Assembly (NCBI GenBank): GCA_947177175.1
Contig: CAMWTK010000003.1
Location: 29,288-93,287 of the forward strand
Reading direction: 5' to 3'
DNA from: an uncultured Treponema sp.
GTDB taxonomy: Bacteria; Spirochaetota; Spirochaetia; Treponematales; Treponemataceae
DNA: 64,000 bases
Part shown: positions 30,924 through 41,154 of the stretch, piece after piece
How positions within the stretch are numbered: the first letter of the stretch is position 1
How the letters are laid out: the number at the start of each line of letters is the position of its first letter
The notes under the pieces: generated by a model
Seen by the model: the letters and a program-made list of their open reading frames with translations, nothing else
Database searches by the model: none
Told to the model about the DNA's origin: nothing
Position numbers and translations under genes: made by a program

Positions 30924-31280
30924 ATGGCTGAAAAAAAAGGTTATGTAGCCACTACAAAATTCCTGATTGCATCGCCGACTAAGGTTCGTCCGGTTGCGCG
31001 CGTGATTAATCGGAAGCCTTACTCAGAGGCGATGGCAATTCTTGCTAATATGCCGCAGAAAGGTGCGAAACTTATTGCTGGTACGTTGAAATCAGCGGCA
31101 TCTAATGCGCTGTATGCGAACAAGAAACTGGATGAAGATATGTTGTATGTCAAGGAAATTCGCATTGACGAAGGTCCGCGGCTGAAGAGAGTGTGGTTTC
31201 GTGCCCGTGGTCGTGCTGATCGGCTCTTGAAGCGTATGTGCCATATCACCGTCATTGTTGACGAGAAGGCGGGGGAATAA
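30924..31280 (+). CDS. rplV: 50S ribosomal protein L22
   Basis: A 118-residue tunnel protein. Family segments are [39 protein letters not shown] and [16 protein letters not shown], the last being the beta-hairpin tip where macrolide-resistance changes occur. The ATG at 30924 is chosen for AGGTGG six bases upstream. It ends one base before the rpsC start codon. Confidence 0.96.
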   Translation: MAEKKGYVATTKFLIASPTKVRPVARVINRKPYSEAMAILANMPQKGAKLIAGTLKSAASNALYANKKLDEDMLYVKEIRIDEGPRLKRVWFRARGRADRLLKRMCHITVIVDEKAGE

Positions 31281-31281
31281 A

Positions 31282-32055
31282 GTGGGTCAGAAAGTAAATC
31301 CTATCGGTTTGCGCCTTGGCGTGAACAAGACGTGGCAGTCTCGCTGGTATGCAGATCCTCGTGAATATGCAGACCTCGTTTTGGAAGATCTTGCTATCCG
31401 CGAGATGGTAAGAACCCTGCCGGAATGTCAGAACGCTGATATTGCAGAGATTGAGATTATCCGGCATCCGCAGCGTGTGACGATTGTGATTCACACGGCT
31501 CGTCCGGGAGTCATCATCGGCGTGAAAGGCGCGAACATTGAGAAAATCAGTGCGGAAATCCAGTCTAAGCTGACCAAAAAAGTGCAGATTAAGATTAAGG
31601 AAATCAAACGCGCTGACATCAACGCATCGCTGATTGCGCAGAACGTTGGACGCCAGCTTTCAGGGCGTGGGTCGTTCCGCAAGGCTTTGAAGCAGGCTTC
31701 TGCAAATGCCATGAAGGGCGGCGCACAGGGCATTAAGATTCGCCTTGCCGGTCGTCTTGGCGGTGCAGATATGAGCCGCAACGAGGAACTGAAGTTGGGA
31801 CGTGTTCCGCTTCATACGCTCCGTGCGGACATCGACTACGGCACGTTTGAGGCTCATACGACGTACGGTAAAATCGGTATTAAAGTTTGGGTCTATAATG
31901 GCATGAACTATGGTCGTGAGCAGAATGAAGATGCCGGTCAGTTGGTGCGCAAGCCGCGCCGTGATCGTGAGGCTTCTGGCGAAGGTCGGTCAGCGGACAG
32001 AAAGCCTGCTGACAAGCCAAGGCGTTCCGCTCGCAGTACTTCAAAAGGAGAGTAA
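31282..32055 (+). CDS. rpsC: 30S ribosomal protein S3
   Basis: A 257-residue mRNA-entry protein starting (GTG) [14 protein letters not shown]. It has the KH-domain signature [18 protein letters not shown] and a C-terminal [13 protein letters not shown] Lys/Arg/Ser-rich tail (~225-257) is longer than in E. coli. The GTG at 31282 lies one base after the rplV stop. Confidence 0.96.
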   Translation: MGQKVNPIGLRLGVNKTWQSRWYADPREYADLVLEDLAIREMVRTLPECQNADIAEIEIIRHPQRVTIVIHTARPGVIIGVKGANIEKISAEIQSKLTKKVQIKIKEIKRADINASLIAQNVGRQLSGRGSFRKALKQASANAMKGGAQGIKIRLAGRLGGADMSRNEELKLGRVPLHTLRADIDYGTFEAHTTYGKIGIKVWVYNGMNYGREQNEDAGQLVRKPRRDREASGEGRSADRKPADKPRRSARSTSKGE

Positions 32056-32060
32056 CGTAA

Positions 32061-32477
32061 ATGCTTAGTCCTAAAAGAGTTATTCACCGCAAAGTACAGC
32101 GCGGAAGAATTAAGGGAAACGCGACTCGTGACAATCACATTGATTTTGGCGAGATTGCCTTGGTGGCATTGGAGCCGGTGTGGCTGAGCGCAAAACAGAT
32201 TGAGGCGGCTCGTGTTGCGATTAACCGTAGAATTGACCGTAAGGGTCATGTGTGGACGCGGGTGTTCCCTGACAAACCGATTTCAAAGAAACCCGCCGAA
32301 ACGCGCATGGGTAAGGGCAAGGGATCGCCGGAATTTTGGGCTGCGGTCATTAAGCCGGGCATGATTTTGTTTGAGGTTGGCGAAGTTGACATCAAGGCTG
32401 CTGAAGCGGCGTTGATGCTTGCGGCAAGCAAGTTGCCGATTAAGACAAGAATTGCCTTTAAACCGACGCAAGACTAA
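32061..32477 (+). CDS. rplP: 50S ribosomal protein L16
   Basis: A 138-residue protein near the A site that positions tRNA. It has [39 protein letters not shown] and [20 protein letters not shown]. It follows rpsC by five bases and is followed by rpmC. Confidence 0.96.
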   Translation: MLSPKRVIHRKVQRGRIKGNATRDNHIDFGEIALVALEPVWLSAKQIEAARVAINRRIDRKGHVWTRVFPDKPISKKPAETRMGKGKGSPEFWAAVIKPGMILFEVGEVDIKAAEAALMLAASKLPIKTRIAFKPTQD

Positions 32478-32488
32478 GGAGTGAAGAG

Positions 32489-32698
32489 ATGGCTTCAAAA
32501 AAGAAAGATATAAAGGAACTGTCTTACAACGAATTGGTTGCACAGGAAAAAGAGCTTAAGCAGAAATACATGGATTTCCGTTTCCAAAAGGTAAACGGGC
32601 ATGTAGATAACCCGTTGGAGGAACGTACTATCCGCCGTGACATCGCGAGGGTGAAGACGTTCATCCGCCAGAAAGAACTGGCTGGACAGAATAAGTAG
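32489..32698 (+). CDS. rpmC: 50S ribosomal protein L29
   Basis: A 69-residue helical-hairpin protein at the tunnel exit. ELSYNELVAQEKELKQKYMD and a final IRRDIARVKTFIRQKEL are typical. AAGGAGTGAAGAG precedes the ATG. Confidence 0.95.
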   Translation: MASKKKDIKELSYNELVAQEKELKQKYMDFRFQKVNGHVDNPLEERTIRRDIARVKTFIRQKELAGQNK

Positions 32699-32708
32699 GA
32701 GCTGAAAC

Positions 32709-32978
32709 GTGGCAGAACAGGCTGTTCAGAAAAGCGCGAAACGTTCTTTGGTCGGTTTGGTGACGAGCGACAAGATGGACAAAACTATCGTCGTTTCTAT
32801 CAACACCAAGAGAATGGACACGCTTTATAAGAAGTATGTTACACGCACAAAGAAATGTAAGGTTCATGATGAAAAGAATGAGGCTCACATTGGAGATACC
32901 GTGCGTATTGTGGAATGTCGCCCGCTGAGCAAAGACAAATGCTGGCGTCTTGCAGAAATCATTGAACGCGCGAAATAA
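32709..32978 (+). CDS. rpsQ: 30S ribosomal protein S17
   Basis: An 89-residue OB-fold primary binder of 16S rRNA. The core [18 protein letters not shown] and the [18 protein letters not shown] segment are present. It starts with GTG, with AGGAGC upstream. The N-terminal ~10 residues are less conserved. Confidence 0.95.
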   Translation: MAEQAVQKSAKRSLVGLVTSDKMDKTIVVSINTKRMDTLYKKYVTRTKKCKVHDEKNEAHIGDTVRIVECRPLSKDKCWRLAEIIERAK

Positions 32979-32995
32979 CGCGGAGGAGTTGACGA

Positions 32996-33364
32996 ATGCT
33001 TCAGATGCAATCAAAATTGACCGTCGCTGATAACTCCGGCGCAAAGCTTGTTCAGTGTATCAAGGTGCTGGGCGGTTCTCGCCGCCGGTATGCCGGGATT
33101 GGTGACATTATTGTGGTGGCTGTTAAGGAAGCGATTCCGACATCTGCCATAAAAGAAGGAACGGTGCAGAAAGCGGTGGTCGTTCGGGTTGCCAAGGAAT
33201 ATCGCCGTCCCGACGGTACGTATATCCGCTTTGATGACAATGCGTGTGTCATTGTTGACGGCGACAAGAATCCGAAAGGCAAGCGTATTTTTGGACCTGT
33301 TGCCCGCGAGTTGCGCGATATGGATTTTATGAAAATCGTATCGCTTGCGCCGGAAGTTCTGTAA
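32996..33364 (+). CDS. rplN: 50S ribosomal protein L14
   Basis: A 122-residue protein at the subunit interface and the target site of the silencing factor RsfS. It starts [17 protein letters not shown] and ends [26 protein letters not shown] precedes the ATG. Confidence 0.96.
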   Translation: MLQMQSKLTVADNSGAKLVQCIKVLGGSRRRYAGIGDIIVVAVKEAIPTSAIKEGTVQKAVVVRVAKEYRRPDGTYIRFDDNACVIVDGDKNPKGKRIFGPVARELRDMDFMKIVSLAPEVL

Positions 33365-33374
33365 GGAGTGCCGC

Positions 33375-33695
33375 ATGAACATGAGGAAGAAGTTTAAGAT
33401 TCATAAGGACGATACGGTACAAGTAATTGCGGGAAAAGATAAGGGCAAACGCGGGCAGATTGTTCGTGTTGTCACTAAAAAGGACGCGGTTATTGTCTCC
33501 GGGATTAACATTGTCAAAAAGGCAATGAAAAAGCGCAGCCAGCAGGATCAGGGCGGTATCGTTGAGATTGAGGCTCCGCTGCACATTTCTAACGTCGCGA
33601 TTGTATGCAAAAAATGCGGTCCGACTAAAATTGGTTACAAAATCACTGGCGACAAGAAAACTCGTGTCTGCCGGAAGTGTGGAGAAGCACTGTAA
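33375..33695 (+). CDS. rplX: 50S ribosomal protein L24
   Basis: A 106-residue assembly initiator with an N-terminal KOW motif ([19 protein letters not shown]). A C-terminal extension has two CxxC pairs (VCKKCG, VCRKCG, ~residues 79-103), suggesting a zinc-binding form. The ATG at 33375 has AAGGAG six bases upstream. Its stop overlaps the rplE start (TAATG). Confidence 0.95.
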   Translation: MNMRKKFKIHKDDTVQVIAGKDKGKRGQIVRVVTKKDAVIVSGINIVKKAMKKRSQQDQGGIVEIEAPLHISNVAIVCKKCGPTKIGYKITGDKKTRVCRKCGEAL

Positions 33696-34246
33696 TGGAT
33701 AAGTACGTACCTCGGCTTAAGAAAGTCTACAAGGACGAAATCGCGCCCGCTCTGTTTAAGGAGCTGGGCTACACGACACCGATGCAGATTCCCGCAATCA
33801 AAAAGGTTGTGGTCAGCATGGGTGTCGGCGAAGCTCTCACGAACAAGAAACTCCTTGATGCCGCAGTTACTGACCTGACGCAGATTACCGGTCAGAAGGC
33901 TGTAAAAACAAGGGCAAGAAAGAGTATCGCAAACTTTAAACTGCGTGAGGGCAATGAAGTTGGTGTAATGGTTACATTGCGCGGTACAATTATGTATGAA
34001 TTCTTGGATCGCCTTATCAATGTGGCATTGCCGCGTGTCAAGGATTTCCGCGGTATCAAGGCGACGGGCTTTGATGGGCACGGGAATTTTTCTCTTGGTA
34101 TTACAGAACAGATTATCTTTCCGGAAATCGACTTTGACAAAATCGTGAAGATTGCCGGTATGAACATCTCGATTGTGACTAGCGCGCGCACGGATAACGA
34201 AGCTCGTGCTCTGCTTACCAAGTTCGGTATGCCGTTCAGAAAGTAG
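33695..34246 (+). CDS. rplE: 50S ribosomal protein L5
   Basis: A 183-residue protein of the central protuberance that binds 5S rRNA. It starts [16 protein letters not shown] and has [23 protein letters not shown] and [19 protein letters not shown]. It overlaps rplX by one base. Confidence 0.97.
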   Translation: MDKYVPRLKKVYKDEIAPALFKELGYTTPMQIPAIKKVVVSMGVGEALTNKKLLDAAVTDLTQITGQKAVKTRARKSIANFKLREGNEVGVMVTLRGTIMYEFLDRLINVALPRVKDFRGIKATGFDGHGNFSLGITEQIIFPEIDFDKIVKIAGMNISIVTSARTDNEARALLTKFGMPFRK

Positions 34247-34256
34247 TGAGGAAAGC

Positions 34257-34442
34257 ATGGCTAAGAAATCAATGATTATCAAAGCGAAGCGCACCCAAAA
34301 ATACAGCACTCGTGAATACAATCGCTGTCAGATTTGTGGTCGTCCGCGTGGATACTTGCGCAAGTTCAAGATGTGTCGTGTCTGCTTTCGTAAGTTAGCA
34401 AGTGAAGGCTTGTTGCCTGGTGTCACGAAATCCAGTTGGTAG
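34257..34442 (+). CDS. rpsN: 30S ribosomal protein S14, zinc-binding type
   Basis: A 61-residue short S14 with [10 protein letters not shown] and CRVCFRKLA, four Cys that bind zinc. This is the ancestral C+ form, half the length of E. coli S14. GAGGAAAG precedes the ATG. It lies between rplE and rpsH, as usual in the spc operon. Confidence 0.96.
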   Translation: MAKKSMIIKAKRTQKYSTREYNRCQICGRPRGYLRKFKMCRVCFRKLASEGLLPGVTKSSW

Positions 34443-34458
34443 TGGGGGAGGAGAAGAA

Positions 34459-34857
34459 ATGAGTGTATCAGATCCTGTAGCAGATATGCTGACAAAGATC
34501 CGCAATGCCGTTCAGGCTCGCCACGAAAAAGTAGATGTTCCTACTTCAAGGCTCAAGCTGGAAATCGTGAAAATCCTGAAGACGGAAGGATATATTAAGA
34601 ATTTTAAGAAAGTGCAGGAAGACAACAAGTCGAATATTCGCATTTTCTTGAAATATGACGATCAGAATGTTCCGGTTATCCATGGCGTAGAAAAAATCTC
34701 TACGCCCGGTCGCCGCGTGTACTCTGGTTATAAGGATTTGCCCCGTGTGTACAACGGTTACGGCACATTGATTGTTTCGACTTCTTCTGGCGTGACGACC
34801 GGCAAGAAAGCGAGCGAGAAAATGGTCGGCGGCGAATTGGTCTGCAAGGTTTGGTAA
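34459..34857 (+). CDS. rpsH: 30S ribosomal protein S8
   Basis: A 132-residue 16S rRNA binder. It starts [17 protein letters not shown] and ends [15 protein letters not shown] followed by [10 protein letters not shown]. In E. coli S8 represses the spc operon at the L5 region; no matching site was identified here. GGGAGGAG precedes the ATG at 34459. Confidence 0.97.
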   Translation: MSVSDPVADMLTKIRNAVQARHEKVDVPTSRLKLEIVKILKTEGYIKNFKKVQEDNKSNIRIFLKYDDQNVPVIHGVEKISTPGRRVYSGYKDLPRVYNGYGTLIVSTSSGVTTGKKASEKMVGGELVCKVW

Positions 34858-34869
34858 TAGGAGGAAGAG

Positions 34870-35409
34870 ATGTCTAAAGTCGGAAAACTTCCTGTTGCTG
34901 TGCCGGCAGGAGTGACTGTGACGACGAACGACGGCGTGATAACCGTAAAAGGTCCGAAAGGCGAGTTGAAGCAGTCGTACAGTGAAAATGTGAGCGTTGA
35001 GTTCAAAGACGGTCAGATTACGGTCGCGCCGAAAGAGAATACCAAGGCGGCGAATTCGGCTCATGGATTGTACCGTGCGCTGATCAGCAATATGGTTACG
35101 GGCGTAACGAACGGATTTACCAAAACGCTGATTATTACGGGCGTCGGTTATCGTGCGGAAGTGCAGGGAAAGCAGTTGGTGATGAACCTCGGGTATTCTT
35201 CTGACTTCATCGCGGTTATTCCCGAAGGGCTTACGGTTACTGCCGATGCGCAGGGCAAGGTGTCGATTTCTGGAATCGACAAGCAGTTGGTTGGTGAATT
35301 CAGCGCTCAGATTCGCAAGTTGCGCGCACCCGAGCCGTATAAGGGCAAAGGTATTCGTTATGAAACTGAAGTCATCAGGCGTAAAGTTGGTAAGACCGGC
35401 GTTAAATAA
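34870..35409 (+). CDS. rplF: 50S ribosomal protein L6
   Basis: A 179-residue protein near the factor-binding site. It starts [17 protein letters not shown] and has the C-terminal [21 protein letters not shown]. It consists of two repeated alpha/beta domains. GGAGGAAGAG precedes the ATG. Confidence 0.97.
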   Translation: MSKVGKLPVAVPAGVTVTTNDGVITVKGPKGELKQSYSENVSVEFKDGQITVAPKENTKAANSAHGLYRALISNMVTGVTNGFTKTLIITGVGYRAEVQGKQLVMNLGYSSDFIAVIPEGLTVTADAQGKVSISGIDKQLVGEFSAQIRKLRAPEPYKGKGIRYETEVIRRKVGKTGVK

Positions 35410-35423
35410 GGTGGTGTAGCAAG

Positions 35424-35786
35424 ATGTTGAGAAAACTGACTGAAAAAAACAGAAAACGTCTGCATCGCAAGATTCACATTCGCAAGCGGATTCACGGAAC
35501 GGCGGAAAGACCGCGCATGACCGTGACGCGCAGCAACTGTAATCTGTATGTGCAGGTTATCAATGATGACGAAGGCAGGACTTTGGCCGCCATTTCTACC
35601 TTAGAAAAGGAATTTGCTGCGCTCAAGCCGAATGTTGACGGCGCAACAAAACTTGGTGAAGCTTTGGGAAAACGCCTACAGGATAAAAAGATTACGACGG
35701 TAGTCTTTGACCGCAATGGTTATCTGTATCATGGTGTTGTCAAGGCCCTTGCAGACGCAACCCGCAAAGCCGGGATCGTATTCTAG
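35424..35786 (+). CDS. rplR: 50S ribosomal protein L18
   Basis: A 120-residue 5S rRNA binder. The N-terminus ([20 protein letters not shown]) is basic and unstructured. The rest includes [18 protein letters not shown] and a final [15 protein letters not shown]. Confidence 0.96.
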   Translation: MLRKLTEKNRKRLHRKIHIRKRIHGTAERPRMTVTRSNCNLYVQVINDDEGRTLAAISTLEKEFAALKPNVDGATKLGEALGKRLQDKKITTVVFDRNGYLYHGVVKALADATRKAGIVF

Positions 35787-35794
35787 GAGAGTCT

Positions 35795-36310
35795 ATGGAA
35801 CGCCAGAATAAGTTCGATAAAGAAAGAGAACCGAAAGAGTTCATTGAAAAGTTGGTCAAGCTGAATCGTACGTCTAAGACGGTCAAGGGCGGTCGTAGGA
35901 TGTCGTTTTCAGCGTTGACGGTTGTCGGTGATCAGAAAGGGCGCGTCGGATACGGATTCGGTAAGGCGAACGATGTTTCCGAAGCGATTAGGAAGAGCGT
36001 TGACAAGGCAAAGCGCAATTTAGTTATGGTGCCGATGAAGAACGGAACATTGCCGCATGAAATCATCGGGAAGTTCAAGAGCTCGGCGATTTTGCTCAAG
36101 CCGGCTTGCCCCGGTACGGGTATCATCGCGGGCGGTCCTGTCCGTGCGATTATGGACGCTATCGGTGCGACTGACGTTATTTCTAAGTCGCAGGGATCTC
36201 GTTCGTCGGTCAACGTGGTGCGGGCGACCTTTGATGGTCTTGCGAACCTTATGGACGCAAAGGCTGTCGCTTCTAACCGCGGCAAGTCATTGCAGGATAT
36301 GTGGGGGTAA
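35795..36310 (+). CDS. rpsE: 30S ribosomal protein S5
   Basis: A 171-residue protein at the mRNA entry. It has KGGRRMSFSALTVVGDQKGRVG with the double-stranded-RNA-binding fold, and GTGIIAGGPVRAIMDAIG. The spectinomycin-loop region near residues 25-35 looks standard. AGGAG precedes the ATG; rpmD follows after three bases. Confidence 0.97.
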   Translation: MERQNKFDKEREPKEFIEKLVKLNRTSKTVKGGRRMSFSALTVVGDQKGRVGYGFGKANDVSEAIRKSVDKAKRNLVMVPMKNGTLPHEIIGKFKSSAILLKPACPGTGIIAGGPVRAIMDAIGATDVISKSQGSRSSVNVVRATFDGLANLMDAKAVASNRGKSLQDMWG

Positions 36311-36313
36311 TCG

Positions 36314-36502
36314 ATGGCAACGAAAAAACTTAAGATTACACTCAGACGGAGCGTAATTGGTCAGAAGCCCGCAAAAAAGGCGACTGTTCGCAGTCTTGGC
36401 CTGAAAAAAATTAACTCATCAGTGGTGCAGGAAGATAATCCGTGCGTTCGTGGTATGGTGGCTTCTGTCGCGCACTTGGTGGAAGTTGAGGAGACAAAAT
36501 AA
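36314..36502 (+). CDS. rpmD: 50S ribosomal protein L30
   Basis: A 62-residue protein, starting [19 protein letters not shown], with [17 protein letters not shown]. It is the short bacterial form. Its stop overlaps the rplO start by one base (TAATG). Confidence 0.94.
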   Translation: MATKKLKITLRRSVIGQKPAKKATVRSLGLKKINSSVVQEDNPCVRGMVASVAHLVEVEETK

Positions 36503-37014
36503 TGGCAGATTTTATACTGAGCGCGCCGAAAGGTGCCAACAAGAAAAAACGCATTGTCGGCCGTGGCTCTTCATCAGGTCGTGGTACTACTGCGGGCAAA
36601 GGAAACAAAGGTCAGCAGTCTCGTTCCGGCGGAAAAACCTATGTCGGTTTTGAAGGCGGGCAGATGCCGTTGTATCGCCGTATCGCGCAGCGTGGTTTTT
36701 CAAACTATCCTTTCAAGAAAGAATATGTCATCGTGAACGTCAAGTTGTTGGAAGAAAAATTCGACGACGGCGACACGGTGAACAAAGAAACGCTGATTGC
36801 AAAGGGGCTGCTCGATTCTGCCGATAAGCTGGTGAAAATTCTTGCCGACGGCGATGTGAAAAAAAAGCTGACAATCGATGTGGACAAAGTTTCTGCGACG
36901 GCAAAAGAAAAAATCGAAAAGGCGGGTGGCTCGGTAAAGACTGCCGCCGCTGACGATGATGCGAAAGCAGAGACAAAAAAATCCGCAAAGAAAGCGGCAA
37001 AAAAAGAAGAATAG
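36502..37014 (+). CDS. rplO: 50S ribosomal protein L15 with charged C-terminal tail
   Basis: A 170-residue protein. The core (KGANKKKRIVGRGSSSGRG, GGQMPLYRRIAQRGF) is a normal L15, an early assembly protein. The last ~25 residues are an extra Lys/Ala/Glu tail (KAETKKSAKKAAKKEE), absent from the ~144-residue E. coli protein and probably disordered. It overlaps rpmD by one base and precedes secY by 18 bases. Confidence 0.96.
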   Translation: MADFILSAPKGANKKKRIVGRGSSSGRGTTAGKGNKGQQSRSGGKTYVGFEGGQMPLYRRIAQRGFSNYPFKKEYVIVNVKLLEEKFDDGDTVNKETLIAKGLLDSADKLVKILADGDVKKKLTIDVDKVSATAKEKIEKAGGSVKTAAADDDAKAETKKSAKKAAKKEE

Positions 37015-37032
37015 TAGACGGCGGAGAAACTC

Positions 37033-38376
37033 ATGGCAAACAATGCAATCGTAAATATGTTCAGAATTAAAGAACTGCGGGATCGCATCTTCTTTACTTT
37101 TGTAATCTTAGCCGTTTTTCGTCTGGGTTGTGTGCTGACAATTCCGGGCATTGATGCGAGTGTGCTCATTACCTATTTTAATGACCTTGCGTCAAGAAAC
37201 AGAAACGCGTTTGCCAGCTATATGGACTTTTTTGCCGGTGGTGCATTCTCTAACTTTTCTGTGTTCATGTTGGGCGTTATGCCGTACATTTCAACGCAGA
37301 TTATCTTGCAACTTGCGCTGATTATCTTTCCGTCGCTCAAACGTATGGCACAGGAAGACGGTGGTCAGCGCAGGGTCGCGGCTTGGACTCGAATCGGAAC
37401 GGTGTTTGTCTGTCTGATTCAGTCTTTGGCGGTGACGGTGTACGCAAACAGCATTCCGGGAGCGGTCATTTTGGAAAATCCGCTTGCGTTCAGGCTGCTT
37501 GCGATGCTCACGGTAACGACGGGCGCAATGATTACGGTGTGGCTGGGCGATCAGATTACGGCTCGCGGTATCGGAAATGGCATTTCCATTCTGATTTTTG
37601 CGGGTATCGTGGCGCGCCTGCCTCATGCTGTGGTTGAACTTGTTGCGAAGGTGAAGAACCCGAACGATAATGACATCAACCCGGTATTCCTCATTGTTGC
37701 GATGCTGATGTTCATTGCTGTTATCGCGCTGGTTGTGTATGAGCAGCAGGGCGAACGCAAGATTCCCGTTCACTATGCAAAGCGTGTCGTCGGACGCAAA
37801 ATGTATGGTGGGCAGAATACGTATATTCCGTTCAAAATCAATCCGTCGGGGGTCATTCCGGTTATTTTTGCTTCTTCGTTTCTGACATTCCCGCTCCAGA
37901 TTGTTTCTAGTTTTGGTGCTAGCCAAAATTCCGCGCGTTGGGTTGCTCGTCTTTCTGCAATTCTGACACCGACGGGATTATGGTATAATGTTTTGTTGGT
38001 ACTTCTGATTATTTTCTTCGCATACTTCTACACACAGGTAACCCTGAACCCCACGGAAATCGCGAAGAACATAAGAGAAAACGGCGGGTCAATTCCGGGC
38101 ATCCGCACTGACAAGACTGAAGAATATATGCAGAAGGTATTGAACCGTCTCGTATTGCCCGGGTCGTTGTATCTCGCTGCAATCGCAGTGTTGCCGACAA
38201 TCATCCAAAATCTTTTTGGCTTTCCGCAGTCAATTTCTATGTTGATGGGCGGTACGTCCCTGCTGATTTTGGTGGGCGTTGACTTGGATACGATGAGTCA
38301 AATTGAAGCCCAGCTTAAAATGCACCATTCAGAGGGGCTTGTTAAGCGGGGAAAACTGCGTTCCCGCAATCTGTAG
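37033..38376 (+). CDS. secY: preprotein translocase subunit SecY
   Basis: A 447-residue channel with ten predicted membrane helices. It has FRLGCVLTIPGIDASVL near TM1, GVMPYISTQIILQLALI, and the cytoplasmic loop GGQNTYIPFKINPSGVIPVI. It forms the Sec pore with SecE. The C-terminal part ends KMHHSEGLVKRGKLRSRNL. A 173-base spacer with a GAATTCC/GGAATTC hairpin (38390-38415) follows before rpmJ. Confidence 0.97.
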   Translation: MANNAIVNMFRIKELRDRIFFTFVILAVFRLGCVLTIPGIDASVLITYFNDLASRNRNAFASYMDFFAGGAFSNFSVFMLGVMPYISTQIILQLALIIFPSLKRMAQEDGGQRRVAAWTRIGTVFVCLIQSLAVTVYANSIPGAVILENPLAFRLLAMLTVTTGAMITVWLGDQITARGIGNGISILIFAGIVARLPHAVVELVAKVKNPNDNDINPVFLIVAMLMFIAVIALVVYEQQGERKIPVHYAKRVVGRKMYGGQNTYIPFKINPSGVIPVIFASSFLTFPLQIVSSFGASQNSARWVARLSAILTPTGLWYNVLLVLLIIFFAYFYTQVTLNPTEIAKNIRENGGSIPGIRTDKTEEYMQKVLNRLVLPGSLYLAAIAVLPTIIQNLFGFPQSISMLMGGTSLLILVGVDLDTMSQIEAQLKMHHSEGLVKRGKLRSRNL

Positions 38377-38549
38377 GAGACGGATGAATTCCCGCAGGAC
38401 GGCGGAATTCGTGCTGAATTTTGCAGAAAAATGGCGCGCAGTAGTAGCATAAGTTTTGAAATTTGTGCTATATTTACAGAACACGTTGGATTGTAGTTCA
38501 TTGCGAACTGCTATGATTCAGCGGTGGTACTTTCCCAAGGGGGACTTTT

Positions 38550-38663
38550 ATGAAAGTGAGAACCAGCGTAAAGCCCATTTGTGACAAGTGCAAGGTAATT
38601 AAGCGCAATGGTATTATCCGTATCATTTGTGTTAATCCGAAGCATAAGCAGAAACAGGGTTAA
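38550..38663 (+). CDS. rpmJ: 50S ribosomal protein L36
   Basis: A 37-residue protein starting [17 protein letters not shown]. The CxxC, the later Cys ([12 protein letters not shown]) and the His form the zinc site of the C+ type. AGGGGG lies upstream of the ATG. It is placed between secY and rpsM as in most bacteria. It is easily missed because of its size. Confidence 0.95.
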   Translation: MKVRTSVKPICDKCKVIKRNGIIRIICVNPKHKQKQG

Positions 38664-38674
38664 AGGAGTAGCAG

Positions 38675-39046
38675 ATGGCTCGAATTGCGGGAGTTGATCT
38701 CCCAAATAAACACGTTGTCGTTGCTCTGACCTATATCTATGGTATTGGTCGTTCGGCAGCAAAGGCAATTTGCGAAAAGACTGGAATAAATCCGCAGAAG
38801 ATGATGAACGACTTGGATCAGGAAGAGCAGGCAAAATTGCGCGCGCTGATTGATGCCGAGTACAAGGTGGAAGGTCGCCTTCGTTCAGAGATTGGTCTTA
38901 ACATCAAACGTCTTATGGACATCGGTTGTTATCGTGGTCTCCGCCATCGCAAGGGGCTGCCCGTTCGTGGTCAGCGCACACGTACCAATTCGCGTACGCG
39001 CAAAGGCAAGAAAAAGACGGTCGCAAACAAGAAGAAGGCTGTCTGA
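38675..39046 (+). CDS. rpsM: 30S ribosomal protein S13
   Basis: A 123-residue head protein that bridges to the 50S. It starts [18 protein letters not shown] and has [19 protein letters not shown] and a basic C-terminal tail ([14 protein letters not shown]) that reaches the P-site tRNA. AAGGAGTAG precedes the ATG. Confidence 0.97.
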   Translation: MARIAGVDLPNKHVVVALTYIYGIGRSAAKAICEKTGINPQKMMNDLDQEEQAKLRALIDAEYKVEGRLRSEIGLNIKRLMDIGCYRGLRHRKGLPVRGQRTRTNSRTRKGKKKTVANKKKAV

Positions 39047-39064
39047 TAGGTGAAGGAGTAACGA

Positions 39065-39445
39065 ATGGCTACCGTAAAAAAACGAAAGGAAAAGAAGAGC
39101 GTCTACGAAGGGAACGTGTATATTCAGGCGACGTTCAACAATACTATCGTGACGATTACAGACTTGAAAGGAAATGCGCTTTCTTGGGCTTCTTCCGGCG
39201 GACTGGGCTTCCGCGGAGCAAAAAAGTCTACGCCGTTTGCCGCGCAGACGGTGGCGGAGTCTGCTGTTCAGAAGGCAGTGGGCTACGGTTTGCGTGAAGT
39301 GCACGTGTTCGTCAAGGGACCGGGGGTCGGTCGTGAGAATGCTGTCCGCGCTTTGGGCAATCTGGGGTTGAAGGTAAAGTCGATTTCTGACGTTACCCCC
39401 ATTCCGCACAACGGTTGCCGCCCGCGCAAGACACGGCGAATGTAG
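39065..39445 (+). CDS. rpsK: 30S ribosomal protein S11
   Basis: A 126-residue platform protein. It has [39 protein letters not shown] and a C-terminal [14 protein letters not shown]. The gene that often follows, rpsD (S4), is absent; rpoA comes next after a 124-base spacer. Confidence 0.97.
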   Translation: MATVKKRKEKKSVYEGNVYIQATFNNTIVTITDLKGNALSWASSGGLGFRGAKKSTPFAAQTVAESAVQKAVGYGLREVHVFVKGPGVGRENAVRALGNLGLKVKSISDVTPIPHNGCRPRKTRRM

Positions 39446-39569
39446 GGAAGCAAGTTCAAGGATCAATGATTGAGGCGGTTGCCCGGAGCTTCAGTTATTG
39501 TAAAACAAACGGCATTTGCCGCAGGGCAATCACCAAAAGTGATATTATTTCCGATAAGAAGGAGTTCAG
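39446..39569 (+). promoter_or_regulatory. rpsK-rpoA spacer with paired arms
   Basis: GGTTGCCC pairs with GGGCAATC (one G-U) over ~50 bases, enclosing a CGGCA/TGCCG hairpin. AAGGAG lies just before the rpoA ATG. The structure occupies the place where rpsD sits in many genomes. No promoter is clear. Confidence 0.35.
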
Positions 39570-40631
39570 ATGGCTCGCAAAAATCTGCTGAAAGGTTTTA
39601 AAAAACCAAAAGGCATCACATTTGAACATCTAGAGACGAATCCGAACTACGGAAAGTTTACGGCGTATCCTTTTGAGACGGGATTTGGCACGACGATTGG
39701 AAATACGCTCCGCCGCGTGTTGTTGTCTTCGATTCAAGGGTATGCGGTATCTTCAGTACGGATTACTTCATACGATGCCGACGGTGTTCCGCATGTCATT
39801 TCCAGCGAATTTGAGACAATTCCGAACGTTTCAGAAGATACGCTGGAAATCTTGAACAGTTTGAAACAGATTCGCTTGCGGCTCTCCGGCGACACTGAAC
39901 AGGATACGATTCTTTACGAATTTGCAGGACCGGGTGTCGTAAAAAGCGACGACTTTGCAAAGGAAGGACAGCTTGAAATTCTGACAAAAGATGTGCCCGT
40001 CTTTACGATGATGGACGGTGCGCGTGTGGAGTTTGAGGTTCAGGTTGACTTTGGGCGTGGCTACGTTCCGGCGGAAGTGAATGAGCATTACATCGAAGTG
40101 GTCGGTACTATTCCGATGGATGCGATTTTCTCGCCGGTGCGCAAGGTAAAGTATGCGATTGAGCCGTGCCGTGTCGGTCAGCGCAATGACTACGACAAAC
40201 TCATTCTTGAGGTTTGGACGGACGGCACGATTAACCCGGAAGACGCGCTCGCGGAGGCGGCAAAGATTGCGAAAGATCATTTTTCAATCTTTGTGAACTT
40301 TAACGACAGCGACTTTGGGGCGAGTGACGATGTTGACGAAGGCGACGAACGCATCCGTCAGCTGCTCAACACGCCGGTCGAGGAGCTGGAACTTTCGGTT
40401 CGTTCGTCTAACTGTCTGAAAAATGCGAATATCCGCACGATTGGCGAGTTGACCAAAAAGACGGAAGACGACATCGTGAAGACCCGCAATTTCGGCAAGA
40501 AAAGCCTGACTGAAATCAAGGAAAAACTTCTTGAATGGAATTTGACGCTCGGGATGACAGATTACAGTCATCTGAAAAATGCCGTCAATGTAACTAAGCA
40601 AAAGCAGAAGGAAGAATCAGATGAATCATAG
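39570..40631 (+). CDS. rpoA: DNA-directed RNA polymerase subunit alpha
   Basis: A 353-residue protein. The N-terminal dimerisation domain has [20 protein letters not shown] and the [10 protein letters not shown] insert. The C-terminal domain (from ~residue 265: [20 protein letters not shown], then [17 protein letters not shown]) contacts UP elements and activators. A linker is acidic (DVDEGDE). Its end overlaps the rplQ start by eleven bases. Confidence 0.97.
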   Translation: MARKNLLKGFKKPKGITFEHLETNPNYGKFTAYPFETGFGTTIGNTLRRVLLSSIQGYAVSSVRITSYDADGVPHVISSEFETIPNVSEDTLEILNSLKQIRLRLSGDTEQDTILYEFAGPGVVKSDDFAKEGQLEILTKDVPVFTMMDGARVEFEVQVDFGRGYVPAEVNEHYIEVVGTIPMDAIFSPVRKVKYAIEPCRVGQRNDYDKLILEVWTDGTINPEDALAEAAKIAKDHFSIFVNFNDSDFGASDDVDEGDERIRQLLNTPVEELELSVRSSNCLKNANIRTIGELTKKTEDDIVKTRNFGKKSLTEIKEKLLEWNLTLGMTDYSHLKNAVNVTKQKQKEESDES

Positions 40632-41151
40632 AAATGGTTTTAATCCGCTTTCTCGGACATCGGCACATCGTCGCGCGATGTCACGAAATATGGTGACATC
40701 GCTTTTCAGATTTGAGCGCATTACGACGACCCAGGCAAAGGCGAAGGAAGTGCGCAGGGCTGCTGAAAAGTTGATTACGCGCAGTAAGGTCGATTCTGTG
40801 CACAACCGCCGTATTGCGGCGAAGTATATTCAAGATGAGAAAATCTTGAACAAGTTGTTCACCGAGCTTGGACCGAGAATGAAAGACCGCAACGGCGGTT
40901 ATACGCGCATTCTGAAAATCGGTTTCCGTCAGGGCGATGCGGCGGATATGGTTATCCTTGAGTTGGTAGACTACAAGTTGCCGACTGAAGAGGATAAAGA
41001 AGCCGCAAAAGCAAAAAAAGGCGAGTCTAAGGCAAAGAAAGCCGACGTGAAGGCAAAGCCCGCCGAAAAGAAAGAGGGGGCGGCGAAGAAAGCCCCCGCA
41101 AAGACGGCGAAGCCGAAGGCTGCAAAAAAAGAAGAAAAGGCGGAGGAGTAA
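40621..41151 (+). CDS. rplQ: 50S ribosomal protein L17 with long C-terminal tail
   Basis: A 176-residue protein. The first ~125 residues are a normal L17 ([39 protein letters not shown]). The last ~45 are Lys/Ala/Pro/Glu-rich ([20 protein letters not shown]), H1-like and probably disordered. It starts inside the rpoA end. The next gene begins three bases after its stop. Confidence 0.96.
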   Translation: MNHRNGFNPLSRTSAHRRAMSRNMVTSLFRFERITTTQAKAKEVRRAAEKLITRSKVDSVHNRRIAAKYIQDEKILNKLFTELGPRMKDRNGGYTRILKIGFRQGDAADMVILELVDYKLPTEEDKEAAKAKKGESKAKKADVKAKPAEKKEGAAKKAPAKTAKPKAAKKEEKAEE

Positions 41152-41154
41152 GAG

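Noticed and set aside
31255..31281. An earlier start of rpsC inside rplV
   Set aside because: The GTG at 31282 gives the canonical S3 N-terminus (GQKVNPIG); the upstream extension has no similarity.
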